Shown here one piece after another: positions 11,386-23,919 of a stretch of DNA of 64,000 nt. Position 1 is the first letter of the stretch, and every line of letters begins with the position of its first letter. The DNA lies in NCBI GenBank assembly GCA_918026815.1, contig CAKJVC010000193.1, forward strand, positions 351,516 through 415,515, in the 5' to 3' direction. Origin of the DNA: Chalara sp. BL73. Taxonomy: Eukaryota > Ascomycota > Leotiomycetes > Helotiales. The notes beneath the pieces are model-generated. The model had not been told where the DNA came from and searched no databases. It worked only from the letters and a program-made list of their open reading frames with translations. Made by a program: the position numbers and the translations under genes.

Positions 11386-14252
11386 TTACATATCGGTAGC
11401 CAAGACCTATTGTATTGTGTCAGTTTTATCGCGAGCGGCACGTAGTCAGAGATAAGTTTTATCTCACCTTCTTTAGAACTCCCATTTCCTTTTCCCATGC
11501 CTCTACCTTCACCTGACTAGCAGCAAGCTTTCCAAGTAGGTACTGAATTCTGGGTCCCACTTCAGCAGGCTGCTTCGGTAAGGCACCAAGCACATTTAGC
11601 TCTGCCTCGTACTTATCAATGCTTTTCGTTTCGATCTTCGTCAACTCAGTAAGGACTAGATAGACTCAGAAGTTAGCCACCATTACTTATGTTGACATGC
11701 ACAGAGCGCAAACAAATAGTAAGATGCTAAAATGACGAAATTTTGACACCCACTCGCTAAATCAAGTCGACTTTTCAAGACATGGTCTTCAGCTAGCATC
11801 TTAAATGCGGCGTGATAAATTGGCCTTCCTGGATGGATGGTTTGAGGCCGGCCCTTGTAGGTTTTAATGCTGACTATGGAGGATCAGCTACCGTTTGCCA
11901 ATATACTCAAAACAAAAAGCAAATCAGTCTACATTTGACTTACTCAGCTCTGCTGCTGACAGGGCTTCGAGGACAGCCTCTCCGCTTGATGCCGAAGGCG
12001 ACAATGAAGATGAGAACGTGTTAGAAAGCAGAACCTCATTGTAGCGTAGCTTTTCGCTTTCTGCCAAATACTTGATCAGGTACCACGCCTGTTCAGTAGA
12101 CCATTTAAGATCCGACTTTCCTATAGTTAGTAGATACATCTTGAGGATTTCGGAGGCACTCTGGTCAATGATTTCTGCGACGGCGCGCCTAGGTGTCTGC
12201 CCGGTCTTCAGTCTCCGGGCGAAGAATTCTAAATCCGTCAATCGACCTCCGAGAGTCTCAATGCAATCATCCAGCTCAATCAGATCCTGCCGCTTCTGAC
12301 TTGCCGTAAGCGTCTTCTCGTCATCGTTTATGGCTGGAATCTCATCATCCGAATCCAGGTGTGTAATAACAAACTTTTTAGCAACTTTAGGTGTAACTAG
12401 AGGCGATGTTGGCTTGGCTATGGAAAAAATTGATAGTTAAGACAGATTTACTTACTATCTCCGAGAGAAATTTGTCTAAAGACCCTGTCAGGTAGCGCTT
12501 TACTCAGTGACTTCGAGTAACTTATATCATTGGTTAGGAATATCACATGAGCGATATTTGAGGTGGTAAGCGTGGCAGCCCATTCTCCAATCTTATCATA
12601 TACAACACTACTTTCATCATTCTTGTGTAGAAAGTTATCAATGACAACCACAGGTCGGCACTCTGGGTGAGCTTCGAGCCAATCATCCTCGCTGAGTTGA
12701 GCATCTTTATCGTCTTTGTGGCGATGAGAAAGGGCGACTTGTTTCAGCGCAGTGGTCGTATTTTGCCAAATCTTAGCAAGCTGACTATCGAGTGTTTCTG
12801 AAAACCCAGATTTGACCCCTATTGTTCCCTGAGCAGCGAGGTCAATCAAACTACTGATCGAGTTCATCCAGGAGAAAACTGGCCAATATCCAACATTGGC
12901 AGCTGCGGCAGAGATTGTAGCGGAGTCGCCCCTGGCTTCTTGAATTAGCTTGCAGTCTATTACTAGAGTGTTCTTCCGGTCTTTCAGAGCTTGGTCAAGA
13001 ATGAGCTCTTTCTTCCCCGATCCGCGAGGCCCCTGAACAATGATGAAGGTATCTGCAGTCTCTATCAACCAGGTCCGCAGTTGATCGACAACAGTCTTTC
13101 GATCATCCCATATGGCAGATAGACTGACGTCTTCCGATTTCCGATGACGCCTTGCCATATCTAGGAAATCCGTAGCTTGAGCTCGAAACCATTTATAAAT
13201 CACATTGTCCTTAAAATTAAAGGCCTGGTCAATCTTTGCCTTGATGAAGAAAGTCCTTATGGGATCAAAAACTGCCACAGTGAATGTCGCAACTAGGGCA
13301 GCAACTGCAGGTATCACAACTCTTGGATGATTAACAAGCCAATCCTTGATCCAGTTTGACTTCACCTTCTTCTCATACGAAAGCCTTAGAAGCGTCCCAG
13401 CTTTTCCGCCACCTAATTCTTCGCCCACCTTGAAGCCATGCAGGCAATTTCGTGCCATAATCGCATGCCTCATACGGGCGAAGTCCAGGTAGGCAAATCT
13501 AGGTAACACCTTGGAGTCATATGGTTGCGACGAAACTTCAGCGAGCTTGCCATATTTTCTAAAGATGCTATACAGTGTTTCCTGTGATAATTCCGCTGCT
13601 TCTCCACCAGGAGCTGTGGGTACGAACTCGACCTTGATCCGAGAACTGGGGAACCTGTAAAGGTCCTCAAGCCAGGGTCTGCCAATTACCAGACTCGTCC
13701 TCACTCGCTGAAACGGCGAGAACCAAGGTTTGATGGGATTTTGCGCCAGATGTTCTGAGACTTGTCTTTCGATATCTTTTGCAGACACATCGGCACTGTG
13801 AGAAAATTTAATAAAAGCGCCGCCATCCTTGAGCCGGGGGAGGATTTCCGTAACTTCTAATGGCGCGCCTTTTGGTATGGACCTCTTTACCATATTCAAA
13901 GTCTCATACGATGAGAGTGTCTGAGAATTGAACCGCGTTAGGAGATCTGGCAAACTACTTCGATCGACATGCCATGGTATTCGAAGCAACCAGTTCAACT
14001 TCAAGGGAAACAAATTGTCGATGAATAGAATACCCTCATTTGGTGCTGCAGAAATGTGCCCAGTTGCATTTTCCCCAGCTTGGGCCATCAACCTATATAT
14101 CTCATTATCAAATAGACTCAAGCAGTACAAATCGATCATGTTACTAACCTTCTAAAGCCACTTTTTATTCGCCAAGCACCAAAGTCTTGCCTTATCCTCA
14201 CCGTCCCCAGTGCTGGCAAGCTCGTCGGGTTAAAATAGACACGTCTACTCAT
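11386..14252 (-). CDS. yme2: Mitochondrial inner-membrane protein Yme2 (RNA12 family)
   Basis: Yme2 is an inner mitochondrial membrane protein needed for mitochondrial DNA maintenance and nucleoid structure. Six exons join in phase: 14252-14149, 14092-12456, 12417-11944, 11873-11754, 11655-11468 and 11406-11386. They give 847 residues, close to the yeast length of about 850. Exon 1 supplies an Arg-rich presequence (MSRRVYFNPTSLPALGTVRI). An RRM-like region lies at about 187-275 (KVEFVPTAP to LLRLSYEKK). A membrane segment lies at about 291-310 (VVIPAVAALVATFTVAVF). A Walker A motif, GPRGSGKK, lies at about 389-396, followed by VVVIDNFLHK as a Walker B-like strand. The last exon adds only VLATDM. 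The gene is divergent from an EMI1-like gene across 314 bp. All introns are GT-AG. Confidence 0.93.
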
Positions 14253-14566
14253 GATTCATATCTCATAACTTCATGACCTGGTGTGCTCATAATGTGCAGA
14301 TGTAGCAATCCCAAATTAAGTGAGAGGACGGACGTCATTGAAGCGGGTAAGGTAAGCTTCCAGCCCTCTTATCTTGGAACAGGGTTTCCTGCAAGGTTCA
14401 TGGCAACCCTGGTACAAACATTATTGTGCAGGGGTCACGTTTTCAGGTTATTAAGTATAAGGAAGTGTCTATATTACAAGCACTTGGCAGTTATTTTGGA
14501 TGAGAATTATCAGATTTAGCCTCATCGACCTCAATTGAAGGCTTTATACATCCAACAGCCTTCATA
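14253..14566. promoter_or_regulatory. Shared divergent promoter of yme2 and EMI1-like gene
   Basis: This 314-bp gap separates two divergent start codons, so it must carry the core promoters and 5' leaders of both genes, each coding for a mitochondrial protein. I see no strong TATA box. No specific factor site can be named with confidence. Confidence 0.5.
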
Positions 14567-15301
14567 ATGGTTTGGCCCTTCTCGAATGCAGCAGAAAAAA
14601 TTGCTCCAAAAAGCTCACCACCTCCACTTTCCCAGTCAACACAGTCAACATCACCACAGCCCGAGAATATCCCCTCAAGCCCCTTAAACCGCGACGAAAT
14701 AGCGGAGAAAGAGCTGCAATCCTTCCTCCAAGAAGTAAGCGCAGAAACCACACCCAGCAGCTCGAAATACTCACGGAAACCCAAATCCGCTCCTCCACAG
14801 CCCAAAACAACCTCCACCACTATCTCCCCCTCTCAAACCACCTCTAATCATGAACCACTCTCTGAACGACTCCTACCGACAACCATGTCCTGCCGCGACG
14901 CCTTCGACGCCGCCTTCTATTGCAACTCATTAGGTGGCCAGTTCAACAATCTATACAGGTATGGCGAGGCACGCTCGTGTTCGGAGCACTGGAACGATTT
15001 CTGGTTCTGCATGCGGACACGGACGTGGAGCGCGGCGGAGAAGGCGGAGGCTATACGCGGTCGGTATAGGGAGAAGGAACGTGTCAAGTATGGGGATGTG
15101 AGGGGAGAGGATGGGAAGAGGGTATTGGGAAGGAGTAGCGAGGATGTGTGGAAAAGCAGGGAGGACACGGTGAGCGAGGGGAGTGTGTGGAGTAAGCCGG
15201 TGGAGGCGTGGAGGTTTGGAACAGATGAGGAGTGGAATCGCGGGATTAGGGAATATAGGAAAGCGTTGCAGGAACAGGATCCGAAGGGGAGGTTAGGATG
15301 A
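14567..15301 (+). CDS. EMI1-type twin CX9C protein (DUF3128 family)
   Basis: This is a single-exon gene of 244 codons. A Ser/Pro/Thr-rich N-terminal half (residues 1-105) precedes a conserved core with twin CX9C cysteines: Cys109 and Cys119 in SCRDAFDAAFYCN, then Cys138 and Cys148 in CSEHWNDFWFCMR. This arrangement is typical of small proteins imported into the mitochondrial intermembrane space by the MIA pathway and matches the fungal EMI1/DUF3128 group. The C-terminal part (150-244) is charged and tryptophan-containing (VWSKPVEAWRFGTDEEWNRG). The start at 14567 gives MVWPFSNAAEK. The N-terminal extension is longer than in yeast Emi1. The gene is divergent from yme2 and convergent with the OMP decarboxylase gene. 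The exact role of the family is not settled. Confidence 0.85.
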   Translation: MVWPFSNAAEKIAPKSSPPPLSQSTQSTSPQPENIPSSPLNRDEIAEKELQSFLQEVSAETTPSSSKYSRKPKSAPPQPKTTSTTISPSQTTSNHEPLSERLLPTTMSCRDAFDAAFYCNSLGGQFNNLYRYGEARSCSEHWNDFWFCMRTRTWSAAEKAEAIRGRYREKERVKYGDVRGEDGKRVLGRSSEDVWKSREDTVSEGSVWSKPVEAWRFGTDEEWNRGIREYRKALQEQDPKGRLG

Positions 15302-15898
15302 GGCTCATGGGTAGCTGGGCATGGAGCTCTGTATAATATGGGTTTGTAAAATGGATAGGGGAAAAGGCAGCATCGCATCTCCTCGTTATGGAAGTAGTAT
15401 ACAGAAGAAGTATCGTCACGGATGAAAGGACCATGAATCTATGATACCCTATGACTATAGAAGTATAACATTTGACGTCCAATATCATATGCACACCATC
15501 TCCTCTTATATCTATGCTGACGAGGCAAGTTTCAAGAGAAATGCAGTATTTACCTTGAACAACTTCTACGTAGCATTATCTAATACGAGCAACTACATTG
15601 ATAGTATCCTTGTACTACATACCTCCATTTAGAAGCCAGGCCAATAGCAAAAACTTTGTACTTCAGGCAAAGAACAAGAGCTAAAAGTTGTAGGCGATGG
15701 GTAAGGAAATTGATTATAATCTGCGTAATATGATAATTGCTTGGTCAAACCCGCCAGCAGACTGAAATTATCAACTTCCAGCAAGATCTGGTATCCCTTT
15801 CGCCAGAAACCCGTATGTTTTCCCTTCCATGCGATTAACCCTCCCCAACTCCCAGTGGAAAGCCACAATATGTTAATATCTCTGTTTATTGCAGCCCG
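15302..15898. other. Intergenic between convergent genes
   Basis: These are the 3' flanks of the EMI1-like gene and the OMP decarboxylase gene. They are AT-rich with no supported gene, and the short frames on both strands look random. Confidence 0.5.
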
Positions 15899-17023
15899 TC
15901 ATGCTTTAACCCGCTCCTCATAAGCCGCCCACGCGCTCCTCCTATATCTCTCTGCCTCTGCCCTTGGATTCGCGGCCTTGATGATGCCCCTTCCAACTAT
16001 CACGACGTCATTTCCCAGCGTACCCACAAGTTTTTTCGGCGTATTATACTGTTGGCCCTTCCCATCCCCCTCAATATCTGCTTCCTCATCCGCTTCTTCG
16101 GGCGGTAGTTGGCAGCCAGGCGTCATACTCAAAAACTGATCGTCTTCTTCCTCGTTCAAGCTCTCCTGACTTACAAACCCCATCACGTATCCTGTATGAT
16201 CCCTCGCACTCTCTACACACGCTTTCGTATAGTCCCTGGTCATAAAATTACCCACGCTACTCATCTGCGCCAAAATAAGCAAACCTCTCTCCAATGGCGC
16301 CTCCTCAATACCTGGATACAGTACCTCCTCCTCGCCAATAGCCTCCCAATTCCGCGGACTATTTGCTGGCTCAAAATGCTGTGAAAAATTCGTCGTGATG
16401 CTCACAATACTAGCTTTGCGGCCGTCCCTAGAACCCTTATACGCATCCAGCCCATTCTCCTCGGGTATGGGAGTATTGATGGAACTCTCCTCGTCATCGC
16501 TCTCCACGCTTTCTGGCCGAGGCGTGCCCACGGATATGTCCGTTTTAACTTCATACCTCTTCCTCTCCCTCCACCTGACCGCAGCATCCGCCATACTATC
16601 CACGACCGCCTTGCCCGGCACCATATTCACATTCGTGATATGGCTCCATTCTATAATCCGCGCACTCCCTTCCGTATATTGCAATTGTACCGTGTTCCCT
16701 ATATCCCCAAACTTCCTATCCTCGAAAATAAGGAAGCCATGCCGCCGAGCGAGTCGCGCGAGCTTGGCGCCTGTACCAGTGCTGGGATTATAATCCCAGT
16801 TGTTGATGAGGTCGTAGTGCGTCTTAAGCACAACGATAAAGGGTCCGATGGTGTCTGCGAGATAGAGGAGCTGGTTTGTGGTGCTCACATCTGCGGAGAG
16901 ACAGAGGTTGGATTTCTTGATGGACATCAGGCGGAGCAGGTAGTTGGAGAGCGGGTGCGTGGCTCTTTCAGCGCGCGCTGAGAACGAGGTCGTCGTTACA
17001 TGGTGCGGAGGGGAGGCAGACAT
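15899..17023 (-). CDS. pyrG: Orotidine 5'-phosphate decarboxylase
   Basis: This enzyme converts OMP to UMP, the last step of de novo pyrimidine synthesis, in the cytosol. It is an intronless frame of 374 codons. Active-site residues are visible: Asp45 in CLSADVS, Lys67 in VVLKTHYD, and the DxKxxD signature Asp102/Lys104/Asp107 in [12 protein letters not shown]. The C-terminal phosphate-binding strand is seen in [15 protein letters not shown] Ser/Glu-rich insertion at about 155-240 ([20 protein letters not shown]) lengthens the protein relative to yeast Ura3. Similar insertions are known in filamentous ascomycete homologues (pyrG, pyr4), so it supports a Pezizomycotina origin. The gene is co-oriented with the Hsp70 gene, 546 bp downstream of it. 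The start at 17023 is the first ATG of the frame ([14 protein letters not shown]). Confidence 0.96.
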   Translation of the reverse strand: MSASPPHHVTTTSFSARAERATHPLSNYLLRLMSIKKSNLCLSADVSTTNQLLYLADTIGPFIVVLKTHYDLINNWDYNPSTGTGAKLARLARRHGFLIFEDRKFGDIGNTVQLQYTEGSARIIEWSHITNVNMVPGKAVVDSMADAAVRWRERKRYEVKTDISVGTPRPESVESDDEESSINTPIPEENGLDAYKGSRDGRKASIVSITTNFSQHFEPANSPRNWEAIGEEEVLYPGIEEAPLERGLLILAQMSSVGNFMTRDYTKACVESARDHTGYVMGFVSQESLNEEEDDQFLSMTPGCQLPPEEADEEADIEGDGKGQQYNTPKKLVGTLGNDVVIVGRGIIKAANPRAEAERYRRSAWAAYEERVKA

Positions 17024-17569
17024 TGTGCTAAGATGTGGTGAAGGTTGTTCGGAGGTAGGAGCAGCTCGAATCTGGTGTTAGAACTTTTTATAGAGGGCCA
17101 AGCCGTGACGTGGGGTGGGCTGAGAGCACTTTGGGCCGTTCGAAATTGGAAGAGGAAATTACTTTGCAGCGCCAGGATCATCCACACGCGGAATCCAACC
17201 GCTCAAACACAAGTGATTTCGCATTTTCCGATACATGAAGGCAATATTAAAGGAATGGAACAGTGAAAACCTCACACTTTACTTCTGATCACACGTATCA
17301 CAAGGTCATGCATACAAATGCACTGCTAATTTGAAATTTTACGACTTTATTTTGTGTGGCCTATATCGGCCATCTTGTACTACATGCTGCGATGTGATAA
17401 CACGAGCTTTTCCAGTGTACCGTCGCAGAAAATGAAACGCAAAACCGCAAGAAGTCTAGCCACAACTATGAAATGTCCCTTAAACACCGCCCATCAGTTC
17501 GCTGATAGAAATAACGATGCCCGTCCAATGCAAAAAGGAAACCAACTAAAGAGATTCGTGAGAAACAAT
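17024..17569. other. Intergenic between Hsp70 3' end and pyrG start
   Basis: This stretch holds the pyrG promoter and the Hsp70 3' untranslated region. No gene is supported. Confidence 0.5.
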
Positions 17570-19203
17570 CTAGTCAACCTCCTCAACAGTTGGTCCATCA
17601 TCATGTGAGGCACCTGGGCCGCCAGCACCAGCTCCTGGGAAACCACCGGGTCCGCCTGGTCCACCTGGTCCGCCTTCCGAACCTTGGTAGAATTTCATCA
17701 TTATGGGGTTGGCAACAGCCTCCAACTCCTTCTGGTGCTCCTCATATTCCTCCTTGGTGGCTTGTTGAGACTCGTCCAACCAAGCAACTGTCTTGTCGAT
17801 CTCAGTCTTGAGGGTCTCTTTGTCGGAGGCGTCAAGCTTCTCGTCAACCTTAGAGTCGGAGAGGGTATTCTTAAGAGAGTAGGCATATGACTCAAGACCG
17901 TTCTTTGCAGCGATACGGCCAGCCTCAGCGTCGTCCTCCTCCTTGTACTTCTCCGCCTCAGCCAGCATGCGCTCAATATCCTCTTTAGACAGACGGCCCT
18001 TGTCGTTGGTGATGACGATCTTATTGGATTTTCCAGTTCCCTTCTCAAGAGCGGAGACATTCATGATACCGTTGGCGTCAAGATCAAAGGTAACCTCGAC
18101 CTGCGGAACACCACGAGGCGCAGGTGGGATACCAGTGAGTTCGAACTTGCCCATAAGGTTGTTGTCCTTGGTGCGCTTACGCTCTCCCTCGAAAACTTGG
18201 ATGAGCACCCCAGGCTGGTTGTCGGAGAAAGTAGAGAATACTTCGGACTTCTTGGTAGGGATGGTGGTGTTTCGGGGAATAAGGTTGGTCATGATACCAC
18301 CAGCGGTCTCAATACCTAGGGAAAGTGGCGCAACATCGAGGAGAAGGATCTCGTTGGTACTCTTCGAAGAGGTATCACCAGAGAGAATGGCAGCCTGAAC
18401 GGCAGCACCATACGCAACAGCCTCATCAGGGTTGATAGACTTGTTAGGCTCCTTTCCATTGAAGTAGTCGGTAATGAGCTTCTGGATTCTGGGAATACGG
18501 GTGGAACCTCCAACAAGGACGACTTCGTGGACCTTGGTCTTGTCAATCTTGGCATCAGCAAGGACACGGTCAACGGGCTCGGTAGTGGAACGGAAGAGGT
18601 CCTGGCAGAGCTCCTCGAAACGGGCACGGGTTATAGAGGTGTAGAAATCGATGCCCTCGAAGAGAGAGTCAATCTCGATAGAGGTTTGTGCGGATGAAGA
18701 AAGGGTACGCTTAGCACGCTCGCAAGCAGTGCGGAGACGACGAAGCGCACGGGCATTGGTGGCGAGATCTAGCGGTGAAATTGTTAGTACATGCTATAGT
18801 GATGATTTCCCCAAGAAATTGCATCGAAGGAATAATTAAGCTGGGCGTGAGCTCGACTCCGCAGCTTGCAGAAAGGAAGAAAACTCGAGAACAGCAAGGG
18901 CAATGACTTATTGCAACCACGCTGCTCAGGAGGGAAGGTTCCTCTACCCACAACACAACCTAAATACAACATTGAGAAAAATTCATGCACTAACCTTTCT
19001 TGTGCTTGCGCTTGAACTCGTTGACGAAGTGGTTAACCAATCGGTTGTCGAAATCCTCACCGCCCAAGTGAGTGTCGCCAGCAGTGGACTTGACCTCGAA
19101 GATACCCTCCTCAATTGTCAAGAGAGAGACATCGAAGGTACCTCCTCCTAAGTCGAAGATGAGAACGTTTCGCTCGCCCTCAACCTTCTTGTCAAGGCCA
19201 TAC

Positions 19204-19241
<38 letters not shown>

Positions 19242-19793
19242 AACATTGAGACCAGCGATTAACCCAGCATCCTTTGTAGCTTGACGTTGCGAATCGTTGA
19301 AGTAAGCCGGAACAGTGACGACGGCATTATTGACGGTTCCACCAAGATATGACTCAGCAGTCTCTCGCATCTTCACCAAGACCATGGAAGAAATTTCCTC
19401 GGGTGTGAATTGCTTCTTCTCGCCCTTGAAGTCAACCTCGACGACAGGCTTGCCAGCACGGTCGATGACGGCGAAAGGGAAGTGCTTCATATCAGCCTGA
19501 ACCTCAGAATCCGAAAACTTGCGACCGATCAGACGCTTAGCATCGAAGACTGTGTTGTGTGGGTTCATTGCGACTTGGTTCTTTGCGGCATCTCCAATCA
19601 GACGTTCAGTATCTGTGAAGGCGACGAAGGAGGGGGTTGTGCGGTTGCCCTGGTCGTTGGCAATGATTTCGATACGATCATCTCTGTAGATACCCACGCA
19701 TGAGTACGTGGTACCAAGATCAATTCCAACTGAAGAATGGTTAGTAAGGCTAGTGACAACGGAAGAGGGAGAGAACTTACTGGCTGGACCCAT
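17570..19793 (-). CDS. ssa1: Cytosolic Hsp70 chaperone (SSA type)
   Basis: This is an ATP-dependent chaperone of the cytosol and nucleus. There are three exons: 19793-19781 (13 bp), 19729-18995 and 18768-17570. They join in phase to give 648 residues. Exon 1 codes only for MGPA plus one base (donor GTAAGT), and exon 2 opens with [13 protein letters not shown]. Nucleotide-binding motifs follow: [12 protein letters not shown], the [15 protein letters not shown] stretch and [14 protein letters not shown]. The substrate-binding domain carries [17 protein letters not shown]. The C-terminus has a GGPGG-rich linker and ends in EEVD, the signature that binds TPR co-chaperones and marks the cytosolic form (not BiP or mitochondrial). 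A heat-shock element lies about 195 bp upstream of the ATG. The gene symbol is by analogy with yeast SSA genes. Confidence 0.97.
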
Positions 19794-19988
19794 GATTGTA
19801 ATCTTGGGGAGGTAGATGTGATTATATTAGACGAGTGTAATGAAATTCTGCTTTCTTCTTTGACGTAGTATGAAAGAGTTGCAAAGGTATGTGCAAATGT
19901 GTTGGATTGAGTTTGGTATGAGGAAGAAAAAAAAGAGAGGGAGGAAATTTTGGGAGGAGGGGTTTTATCATTTTCGCTTGCGCAGGCG

Positions 19989-20006
19989 GAAGCTTCTAGA
20001 TATTTC
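19989..20006. promoter_or_regulatory. Heat-shock element upstream of Hsp70
   Basis: The sequence GAAGCTTCTAGATATTTC matches alternating inverted nGAAn units at 5-bp spacing (GAA, TTC, GAt, TTC), the binding pattern of heat-shock factor Hsf1. It lies 196 bp or more upstream of the Hsp70 ATG. More loosely spaced GAA/TTG units follow at about 20012-20045. The motif is seen directly; binding is inferred. Confidence 0.65.
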
Positions 20007-20388
20007 CACACAGAACCTGCCCGAAGAACCTTGAAAGTCCCAGAAGGCACAACAACAAAGCTGGACACAGGGCGGTCAGTAAATTTAGGTATTCACTCTA
20101 CGTAGTGGTGACTATGCTTAGTTACGTGGACTCTAATTTTCTCATTTTCCATCTACCAGTATTTACTTTGCTCGTTTCTTCCATTTTCCACGACGAAATC
20201 AAGTTATGACGAAATAAACAAACCCCTCCTTCCTGGCTTTGCCCTTGCCCCACCCCACAGCACATCACCTATTACCCATTACACCCGCCTACATGTAAAC
20301 AAAAAAAAAAAAGGCCTGATGAGGTGGCAATTTTGACCTGACCTCACTTTCACTTCTGCTGCCAAGCATCCCCTACAGCCCACCACCC

Positions 20389-20418
20389 AAAAAAATAAAA
20401 TAAAATAAAATAAAATTA
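20389..20418. repeat. Short (AAAAT)n tandem repeat
   Basis: There are about five tandem copies of a 5-bp unit (AAAAT/AATAA) in the upstream region of the Hsp70 gene. It is a microsatellite with no further meaning visible. Confidence 0.7.
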
Positions 20419-23400
20419 AGAGATAAGCCTTCTCGGCTTGGGTTGTGACTTTAGAGGGGCTGAGCATTTTTGTTCCTATGAAGGACATCTCTCTCCTAGC
20501 GTCATATCATCGATTTAGCCTATGGAGAATACCTCATACGTTTTCCTATCCCTTCCTTTTCTCAGCCTCCCAAGCTCTGGTTCCGTGGGATGCTTGGCTT
20601 AGCTTCCCAGTGGCGGTGAAATCAAACAGGACTCGAGCGAACAGAAAGGGAAGTGGAGCCCCATCGTCTGGCCTGTGCAGTGTACGAACGGTGGAGAGAT
20701 GATAACAAGATCAAGATATCACCAAAGAAGCACTTCTGCAAATATAACAAGCCCTTGATTGCTTCCAGTCTTGTCAGATTGCTACTACGAAGGGTTTCTA
20801 GACCAAGCAAGAGCTGCGCATTCGAATGCTTTGTCCCCATCTTCCCAAGCTGCATTTTCATTAGGACATCCAGGCTCTAAAGTATTCTACATTTGAGCTT
20901 GTTCAACACTCAGCTTGCTTCGTTTGCACGACTTTTCTTAAACCATGCAATCAAAATGGGTGCACAATTCTGTTTTCCTAATGTTCAAGAAATGCAAAGT
21001 CGCAATGCTGAGCGGTCCAAAAATAACATGGACAATATCTTCTTTAGCCATCAGTTTAGAGCTATGTCCCTCTATCTGAATCCAAAGTATAGACATCACG
21101 GTAAATTGCCTGAAGGCTGACCAATCCGTTTAAACTAAGTGTGCCAGGATCGCAAAATGTGATAGAGTTCTTGATGCAGCGTCAAGAGGGAATCTCTGTA
21201 CGTCTTGGTAGCTTACTACTTTTGAACCCCAAGCGTTTTCTAGATTATAGGCTCTTTAGGATTTATTATACTCCAGCTTTTGAAGGAGTTTCATGACATG
21301 TGGTGGGTTCAGTCATTGTCACCGTCATGACGGTAAACCTCTTCCAGGTTCTGTATTATGAATTCAGTATTAGGAAAGAAAGCCCTTTTGACACATGTAC
21401 CCTCAAGCAGTGCAAGGGACAGCATGCTTGACCTTGGGTCATGCAAAAGCTATCCGACTAGTTTGTATAGTTACCGCTGGTTGATAGTGTCTTTTGAACT
21501 ACTTCGCACTCAAGGCCACTCGTTCTTCTCATGATTTTGACAGATTCTGTACCTATCAGACAACCACACTGAACAGGATTGAATAACTCGATATACATAG
21601 AGCAAGCGGGGCTGTAAGAGTTAGATCCTTTGAGTTAAGCAACGTAAATGTATAAATAATGATGACATACTAGCTGACTAAAGCCATGCTCCAAACGTCA
21701 ATAACAAAGCGCAGTGCCGGCCATGAAGAGAGGCAGTACCATAGGATATAGATAGGGCTAGGGAGAGAAGGCTGATCTTCTATTTACAAACTGATATCGA
21801 GTTCTGAGCGTTCTCCAGAGTTCAGACTTTGAGTTCAGCCTTGAAGGTAAATTACAGGTAGTCCATTTCAAGGCAAGGCGCTTAATCTATGTGAGTCGGT
21901 GGATGTCGTGCATGCTAGTTCGCTGGCTGGATTATTTTGCTTCATTAAGGTTCACATTTCTTGGCTTTGAATTATCAGCGATATCTCAGACTTCGGGAAG
22001 CTCATTTAACCTCTTTGGACAATCCTTCGCAAGGGCTCATTGGATCAGCATTTCACCTGATCAATGTATACAAGCTCAACATCACTTGTCCTGCATCGGG
22101 CTATTTCTTTCTTAGTTCACTCCTCAGCACTTTCCCAGACGTCAAGATACGCCATATTATCTTCACTTCATAGCATGCAATATGGGCGATGTATGGCTGA
22201 AGAACAATAATAAGGAAATCATTTGATATATATGCACGAAGGATCTAGACTAGAAATACACCCACATTGGCGTATCTCCAAAATACATATTAAGCACGCT
22301 CATGGGTGACCAAAGAGGGGAATGGATGATGAGCACACAATACAAAAGCGCCGAAGCAGGCGATCTGTTGGTGTTGAAAGCTGTACCAAAGGCTGTAACT
22401 AACACTACATTTGTTGGCCGAGAACTAGTCCCAATACAAGAGCTTATCCGTCCTGATGAGCAATGATATGTACACATTCGCGGCAGGATCGCTGGGACGA
22501 TTGCCTCTCTGCCAGCACGGATTCAAGCTCTGTTTACCTTTGTACCCGTAATATCCAGGATTGGCTCTTCAACAGGCTCTCCAGACGCAAGCGAAATCAG
22601 TCATCTGCTCAATATAGACATGAACATCCACAGGTACTGGCATATGTTTATCGAGGAGGCTAGGCGCTTCGAACCAAGACGATCCGAATCAATGTGCCCT
22701 TGCTGCAGGGCTGCTCTATCTTCGTAATTTAACTTGATAATACACTTTCGGAGAAGAACTCCTTCGGGCATAATTCTCGAATGGCCAGAAGATCTGGACG
22801 GGCCTCCGGTATTTGTATAACAATCTTCAAGTCACATTTCAAAGCAAGTTGAAAAAATAGTAAAGGACTAATCTCTGTACCTTTGCAGCACGGTTGGCTT
22901 CTTCGGCGTGTTAGATAATGCGCTTTTCGCACTTGCTTCACTCCTTTTTCCGGCTCTTCGAGACTCCTCGTCCGCCAGTGCTACTCACCACCAGTGATGG
23001 CACTTCTATCTAGGGGCTCCTTCCTGCTGTAAACTGTTGGGGCATCTTACTCGACACCATATCGAAGCTTTAATCCTGGACTCCCTCGACCATTTCAAAA
23101 AGGCCGCCTCGGCACTATGCCCCTTGGTTGTCGGAAGCTATCCGAACGGTTGTAACCTTATTCGTTGGAAATTTTAGAGTCAACAGCTGGGGTCACTGCA
23201 TAAAAGTGATGAAGACGTTTTTGGCACTGCTTCAGCTATTCTCAGCCGGTGAAACATGAATGAAAGTCAGTCGCTTGGGGAGAAAGTTCGTTGGAAGACG
23301 TAAAGTCAGGACGATATTAGGTTCCGGGCGTGTTAGAATAGATGGATATCAGTTATTGAGCACCTTCAATTGAACATCAGAGAGTCTTCATATTATTCGA

Positions 23401-23919
23401 ATTCTGTACCCATTCCGTCACTTTCTACTAGCGGCTTTTTTATATTCGCCCAGGGAAAGCGCACTGCTGAACCAAAGCGACAATCCTTCTTAAATATAGA
23501 TGCAGACTAACCGTAGCTAAAATCAGGAGCCAAAGGATTGCATGTGAATCAACTGTGCAGAAATCTATGAAGAGGATTTGGACCAAATGAATAGAGAGGT
23601 CTCAAGCAAGACCTGAAGCAGTTGCACCAGATATCATTGGCAAAAATTTTGTTCACTTCAACTATAGATAAATCGTCTTGGAAGGACAAGAACACGTCTC
23701 TGACAAGATAATGAAGTAAGTCTAGAGAAGAAGGGTGGTAGGTGAATGCACGTGCTAGCTTGCTGAAATTCTTAGCTAAGCCCAAATAAGGTAGCCGAGT
23801 GGTCTGTGCACCGCACACACTCTCAATTTCACCACCATCGTGAAAAATTACCTCGAGGTCGACTTCCAACAAATCTTCAACGACAACCCCCACGAACCGG
23901 AAAATCCAAAACCGCAACC

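Larger units (their letters stand above)
19794..23919. other. 4.1-kb intergenic region between Hsp70 and eS19
   Basis: Apart from the Hsp70 promoter (to about 20300) and the eS19 promoter (from about 23500), I see no intact gene. A (AAAAT)n-like run lies at about 20394-20417. An 81-codon open frame at 22485-22727 ends in a cysteine-containing peptide, but I can give it no start or family. Other short frames look random. Confidence 0.45.

Noticed and set aside
16395..16793. 132-codon plus-strand frame within pyrG
   Set aside because: Antisense shadow of a certain gene.
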